Shown: positions 60,376-64,000 of the stretch, piece after piece
How positions within the stretch are numbered: position 1 is the stretch's first letter
Layout: each line of letters begins with the position of its first letter
From: Pseudomonadota bacterium
Lineage (GTDB): Bacteria > Myxococcota_A > Polyangia > Polyangiales > Polyangiaceae
DNA: 64,000 nt
Assembly: GCA_023431345.1 (NCBI GenBank)
Contig: JAEYWK010000092.1
Span: 1-64,000, forward strand
Direction: 5' to 3'
Made by a program: the position numbers and the translations under genes
Notes under the pieces: model-generated
The model's input: only the letters and a program-made list of their open reading frames with translations
The model's database searches: none
What the model was told of the DNA's origin: nothing

Positions 60376-60555
60376 CGGATCGTAGAAGCCTCGGGCGCGA
60401 TCGGCCAAAGATCCTACGCCCGTCGCCACCCACGCGCACCCGGAGAGCGGCGGCCTCGCGGTCATTTGCCGTTTTAAATCTCGCACTTAGCGGTTAGCGA
60501 CGGGCCGCTGTCGGTCGCTTGGAAACTGGACGGAAGGCCGCAAGCTGCGTAGCCT

Positions 60556-61401
60556 TTGGTTACCGTGGGACTTCGTCGACTGCGCCGCCCGACCTCGCGA
60601 CCTAGGCCTCGCCTCGATCTGCGGAAGACGCTCTTCGTCTTACCCAACCTGATCACGTTGTGCGGGGTATTTTGCGGCTTCAACGCCATTCGCTTGGTGT
60701 CGAAGGACGCGCCCTCCGCGGACGACGTGTACCGGGCAGCCCTCCTGCTCATCTTCGCGATGTTCTTCGACCTGATGGATGGACGCGTGGCGCGCATGAC
60801 GCGCACCCAAAGCGCGTTCGGCCTGCAGCTCGACTCGCTGGCAGACATCATCTCGTTCGGTGTTGCGCCGTCGCTGCTCGTCTACAAGTGGGCGCTGTAC
60901 CGCGCCCCCGTCGCAGGCATCTTCGTCGCGTTCATGTTCGTCGCCTGCGCCGCGATCCGGCTCGCGCGCTTCAACGTCTTGAGCTCGTCCTCCACGGGAA
61001 CGCCTACCAAGCCCGGCAAGTACATCATCGGCCTGCCCACGCCACCCTCGACGGGCATTTTGGTGTCGCTCATCATCGCCAATCACGGCGCGGGGGGCGT
61101 GCTCGGCACGGAGCCGTACCTGGCGTTGATGTTCGCGGTGACCATCGGCCTGTCCTTCCTGATGGTGTCGAACGTGCGTTTCCGCTCGTTCAAGGAGCTG
61201 AAGCTCAACACCGGCACGGTGCTCTTCGTGCTGTTCACGATCAGCTCGAGCGCCTTCGTCTGGTCCCATTTCCGGCCGCAGTTCGTGCTGATCTGGCTGC
61301 TCAGCGTGTACATCCTGATCGGCATCGTCGAGTCGGTGCGTGCGCTGCTCGTCAAGCTCACCACCGCCGCTCGTGACTCGGTCCCGCCGCCGATCGCGTG
61401 A
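60556..61401 (+). CDS. pssA: CDP-diacylglycerol--serine O-phosphatidyltransferase
   Basis: PssA transfers phosphatidate from CDP-diacylglycerol to serine, giving phosphatidylserine, the precursor of phosphatidylethanolamine. The 281-residue membrane protein has the CDP-alcohol phosphotransferase signature D-G-x2-A-R-x8-G-x3-D-x3-D in DGRVARMTRTQSAFGLQLDS and the following LADI, with about seven membrane helices. The archaeal/Bacillus type II form is indicated by the layout and the PNLITLCGVFCGF start. TTG 60556 is used; GTG 60565 is an alternative. The psd gene is not adjacent. Confidence 0.92.
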   Translation: MVTVGLRRLRRPTSRPRPRLDLRKTLFVLPNLITLCGVFCGFNAIRLVSKDAPSADDVYRAALLLIFAMFFDLMDGRVARMTRTQSAFGLQLDSLADIISFGVAPSLLVYKWALYRAPVAGIFVAFMFVACAAIRLARFNVLSSSSTGTPTKPGKYIIGLPTPPSTGILVSLIIANHGAGGVLGTEPYLALMFAVTIGLSFLMVSNVRFRSFKELKLNTGTVLFVLFTISSSAFVWSHFRPQFVLIWLLSVYILIGIVESVRALLVKLTTAARDSVPPPIA

Positions 61402-61515
61402 GCCCTCGGCGGGCCCCCGGGGGGCAGGCTCTCGCGTCCGCGGTTTCCGCTGAAAAGAGAGCAATGAGCTGGGGTCTGTTGTCTCCCGCTGCCTCCGTGA
61501 TACGGGTGAGCCGCC

Positions 61516-63480
61516 TTGGCCCTGCTCGAAGTATCTGGAGTGACGTTCGGCTACACCGGTGAGCCGCTGTTTCAAGACGTAGCGCTGAAGCTCGAGGCCG
61601 GTGAGCGCGCGGGTTTGGTAGCGCCCAACGGCGCGGGCAAGAGCACGCTGCTGCGGGTGCTGGCCGGCGAGCTGGAGGCCGACAAGGGCTTCGTGGTGCC
61701 AAAGAAGGGCGCCAAGATCGGCTACTACCGGCAGAGCCACGAGGTGAAGGCGCACGGCAGCGTGATGGACGTGCTGCTGTCCGGCTTCGGTGAGCTCTTG
61801 GCGCTACGGCGCGCCTTGGCCGACGCGCAAGTCGCGGCCGCTTCCGGGTCGGAGGCGGCCCTGGCGAGGATGGCCGAGCTCGACGAGCAGTACCACCGCG
61901 CGGGCGCGGACGCGCTCGAGCGCCGCGTCGAGGTCATCGCCGAGCGCCTGGGTTTTGCCCCGCGCGATCTCGAGCGCGACGTCACGACGCTCTCCGGCGG
62001 CGAGCGTGGGCGCCTGTCGCTGGGCGTGGTGCTGGCAGGTGAGGCCGAGATCTTGATGCTCGACGAGCCCACCAATCACCTCGACCTCGAGACGATCCGC
62101 TGGCTGGAGCAGCACCTGTGCGCCTGGCGCGGGGCGGTGCTGGTCGTGTCGCACGATCGCGCGTTCCTCGACGCGGTGTGCCCGATCACCATGGAGCTTG
62201 GCCGCTCTTCGTTTCGCGTCTACCCGCTGCCGTACTCTCGCTACCACGAAGAGCGCGCCGACGACTTGGAGCGAGAGCGAGAGCGGGCCGAGGGCCAAGC
62301 CGCCTTCATCGAGAAGACGGAAGACTTCATCCGCCGCAACATGGCGGGCCAGAAGACGAAGCAGGCGCAATCACGCCAAAAGATGCTCGACAAACTGGAG
62401 CGCGTGGCGCGCCCCGAAGACGTGTGGGCCCGCGCCGAGCGCGTCCGCTTTCGCTTCGCGGAGGCGCCGCGCAGCGGCGATATCGTGCTCGAGGCGAAGG
62501 GGCTCGGCGCCGTGCGCGGCGGGAAGGCGCTCTTCTCGAGCTTCGATTTGCTGGTGCGCCGCGGTGATCGCCTCGGCATCGTGGGCCCCAACGGCTCCGG
62601 CAAGACCACGCTGATGAAGCTGCTCGCCGAGCGCGGCGCAGCCGACGACGCCGGCCACGTGCGCCGCGGCACCAACCTGCGGGAAGGCTACTTCGACCAG
62701 CAGCTCGGCTCCCTCGACAAGGCGCGGACCGGCGTCGAGGAGATCCGCAGCGTACGGGGCGACCTGAACGTGGACGGGGCGCGGCAGTACTTGGCACGCT
62801 TTCGCTTCTACGGCGATGACCCGCTGCGCAAGGTCGGCAGCCTCTCCGGCGGCGAGAGCACGCGCTTGGCTTTGGCCAAGCTGCTCTTGGAGCCGCGCAA
62901 CCTGCTGTTCCTCGACGAGCCGACCAACCACCTCGACATCCCCGCCGCGGAAATCCTCGAAGAAGCGCTGGTCGGGTTCGAAGGAACCGTCATCCTCGTC
63001 TCGCACGACCGCCGTTTCCTCGAGACGGTCACGACCCGCACTTTGGCTTTTACCCCTGGTGGAGTGGACATCTACGAAGGCGGGTTCAAAGATTATCAGG
63101 ATGCCCTCGAGCGACAGCGACAGGCCCAGGCCCGCGAAGCGCCGCGCCCCGCCCAGAAGGCCACGCCGCCACCGCAAGTCGAGCGTCGCCCTGGGCCCAA
63201 GCCCGACGATCGCGGCCAGCGTAAGGCTGCCAATCGCGAGGTCGAGAAGAAGCGCAAGCGAGTCGGCGAGCTCGAAAAGCAAATCGCCAGCCTCGAGAGC
63301 ACGCTCGAGAGCTTCCGCGAAGAGCTCAAGAGCGACAGCAGCGGCGACTGGGAGCGCTTGCACGAGCTGGCCGTCAAAGATCGCGAATACGCGGAGCTGC
63401 TCGAGCGCGCCATGAAAGAGTGGCTCACCCTCTCCGAAGAATTGACGCAGGCGGACGCGCCTGAAGGGGCACGAAAATGA
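61516..63480 (+). CDS. ABC-F family ATPase, Uup/YdiF-like
   Basis: ABC-F proteins lack membrane domains and act on ribosomes or, for Uup, on DNA. The 654-residue chain has two ABC domains: Walker A VAPNGAGKST (about 35) and GPNGSGKTT (about 360), signatures LSGGERGRL and LSGGESTRL, and Walker B LDEPTNHLD in both. The first Walker A has AP instead of the usual GP/GR before N. An interdomain linker of about 60 residues (RNMAGQKTKQAQSRQK) is the ABC-F hallmark, and a C-terminal coiled coil (about 590-640) resembles Uup/YdiF. The start is TTG 61516 with GGTGAG five bases upstream. Its stop overlaps the next gene (ATGA). Confidence 0.93.
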   Translation: MALLEVSGVTFGYTGEPLFQDVALKLEAGERAGLVAPNGAGKSTLLRVLAGELEADKGFVVPKKGAKIGYYRQSHEVKAHGSVMDVLLSGFGELLALRRALADAQVAAASGSEAALARMAELDEQYHRAGADALERRVEVIAERLGFAPRDLERDVTTLSGGERGRLSLGVVLAGEAEILMLDEPTNHLDLETIRWLEQHLCAWRGAVLVVSHDRAFLDAVCPITMELGRSSFRVYPLPYSRYHEERADDLERERERAEGQAAFIEKTEDFIRRNMAGQKTKQAQSRQKMLDKLERVARPEDVWARAERVRFRFAEAPRSGDIVLEAKGLGAVRGGKALFSSFDLLVRRGDRLGIVGPNGSGKTTLMKLLAERGAADDAGHVRRGTNLREGYFDQQLGSLDKARTGVEEIRSVRGDLNVDGARQYLARFRFYGDDPLRKVGSLSGGESTRLALAKLLLEPRNLLFLDEPTNHLDIPAAEILEEALVGFEGTVILVSHDRRFLETVTTRTLAFTPGGVDIYEGGFKDYQDALERQRQAQAREAPRPAQKATPPPQVERRPGPKPDDRGQRKAANREVEKKRKRVGELEKQIASLESTLESFREELKSDSSGDWERLHELAVKDREYAELLERAMKEWLTLSEELTQADAPEGARK

Positions 63481-64000
63481 CTCGCCGTCGTCGCATCGCT
63501 CTCCTCTCGCTGACCCTCTCGCTGGCGCTCGCGGCTGGCTGCAAGAAGCCCGGCAACCAGAGCGACGACAGCGCCACGAAGCCGCGAGCCGCCGAGCTGC
63601 CGCCGCTCGAAGTGAGGGCCGACACGCCCGACTTGCTCATCACGTGGATCGACGACAAGGGCGACTTCCACGTCAGCCAGAAGCCGGCCGACGTGCCCAC
63701 GGAAGGGCGCGCCCAAGTGCGCATCGTCGTCACCAGCCGCGAAGAGGGCACCGGCAAGCTCGTGTACGTGACGAACCTCGACGAGACGACCGCGACCGGC
63801 GCGTACCGCTTGAAAACCATGCCGCGCGCGGAGTGGGAGGAGCTCGGCGCTTCCAAGCGCAAGGCGCGCTTGGAGGCCCTCGCGCCGAGCGCAGCGCCGA
63901 GCGGCGCCCCCGCCCCCGGAGAGGCAAAGCCAGCAGGCGCGGCTCCCGCCGGCAAGCCCGCCGCGGTCACCGGCGTCGTCGCCATCATCTACGGCGCCGA
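63477..64000 (+). CDS. Lipoprotein, 5' part only (runs off the right edge)
   Basis: An ATG at 63477 overlaps the TGA of the ABC-F gene (ATGA). The 174 codons seen begin MTRRRRIALLSLTLSLALAAGC, with the lipobox LAAGC and Cys 22. A domain rich in beta-like segments follows (PDLLITWIDDKGDFHV, RAQVRIVVTSREEG, KLVYVTNLDE), then a Pro/Ala-rich linker, and the last residues AVTGVVAIIYGA. A strand like that often precedes a thioredoxin-fold Cys-x2-Cys site, but this lies beyond the window and is only a guess. Confidence 0.7.
   Translation, partial: MTRRRRIALLSLTLSLALAAGCKKPGNQSDDSATKPRAAELPPLEVRADTPDLLITWIDDKGDFHVSQKPADVPTEGRAQVRIVVTSREEGTGKLVYVTNLDETTATGAYRLKTMPRAEWEELGASKRKARLEALAPSAAPSGAPAPGEAKPAGAAPAGKPAAVTGVVAIIYGA

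Overview
The window is GC-rich DNA (strong G/C in third codon positions, GTG and TTG starts used often) that looks like the chromosome of a saprophytic myxobacterium, most likely of the Polyangiales (Sorangium/Polyangium-like). The evidence is two Ser/Thr protein kinases of myxobacterial type, many secreted lipoproteins whose lipobox Cys is followed by a long Gly/Ser/Ala-rich linker, lipid-anchored plant-polysaccharide hydrolases (GH6, GH53, PL3), CotH-type lipoproteins and YpfJ and YceI proteins. No tRNA, rRNA, CRISPR array, prophage or intact insertion sequence was seen.

Layout. 1-5.4 kb: the start of a lipoprotein, ilvC, a ModF/PhrA-like double ABC ATPase and a hybrid histidine kinase with a degenerate receiver. 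5.4-14.4 kb: methyltransferase, CBS protein, AraC regulator, a methyltransferase-like membrane protein, a repeat-linker lipoprotein with a clear terminator, a ProA-like dehydrogenase, a GYF-like membrane protein, a coiled-coil membrane protein and a PL3 pectate lyase. 14.6-21.7 kb: a 165-bp element with 30-bp inverted ends lies against the stop codon of a tightly coupled three-gene operon (MutS-like ATPase, single-pass membrane protein, SNF2 helicase). This operon is the best candidate here for an undescribed system. 21.7-29.7 kb: small zinc-ribbon protein, zwf, a group II PLP decarboxylase, and an RND efflux pair without an outer-membrane channel. 29.7-39.5 kb: GH6 and GH53 hydrolases, a YpfJ-like protease, a TlpA-like lipoprotein, a DUF1554-type lipoprotein and several unknown lipoproteins. 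39.7-47.7 kb: a kinase, a zinc-ribbon membrane protein, a YceI protein and three CotH-like lipoproteins. 47.8-52.7 kb: Sua5/TsaC and a coupled kinase / PEGA-like / Cys-repeat lipoprotein operon. 52.7-64 kb: gcvPB, a haem block (137-aa gene, ccsA/hemX-like, hemA, hemC) with overlapping stops and starts, a LysM protein with a small lipoprotein, pssA, an ABC-F ATPase and the start of another lipoprotein.

The housekeeping genes (ilvC, proA-like, zwf, gcvPB, hemA/hemC, pssA, tsaC) are scattered among envelope genes. Many accessory products are predicted to be exported and lipid-anchored, which fits a surface-feeding, cell-cell-interacting soil predator or cellulose degrader. A LacI-type palindrome upstream of the GH6 gene, with a related site upstream of the 8.8-kb lipoprotein, hints at a shared sugar-responsive regulon. 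Functions are assigned from visible motifs only; no database search was run.
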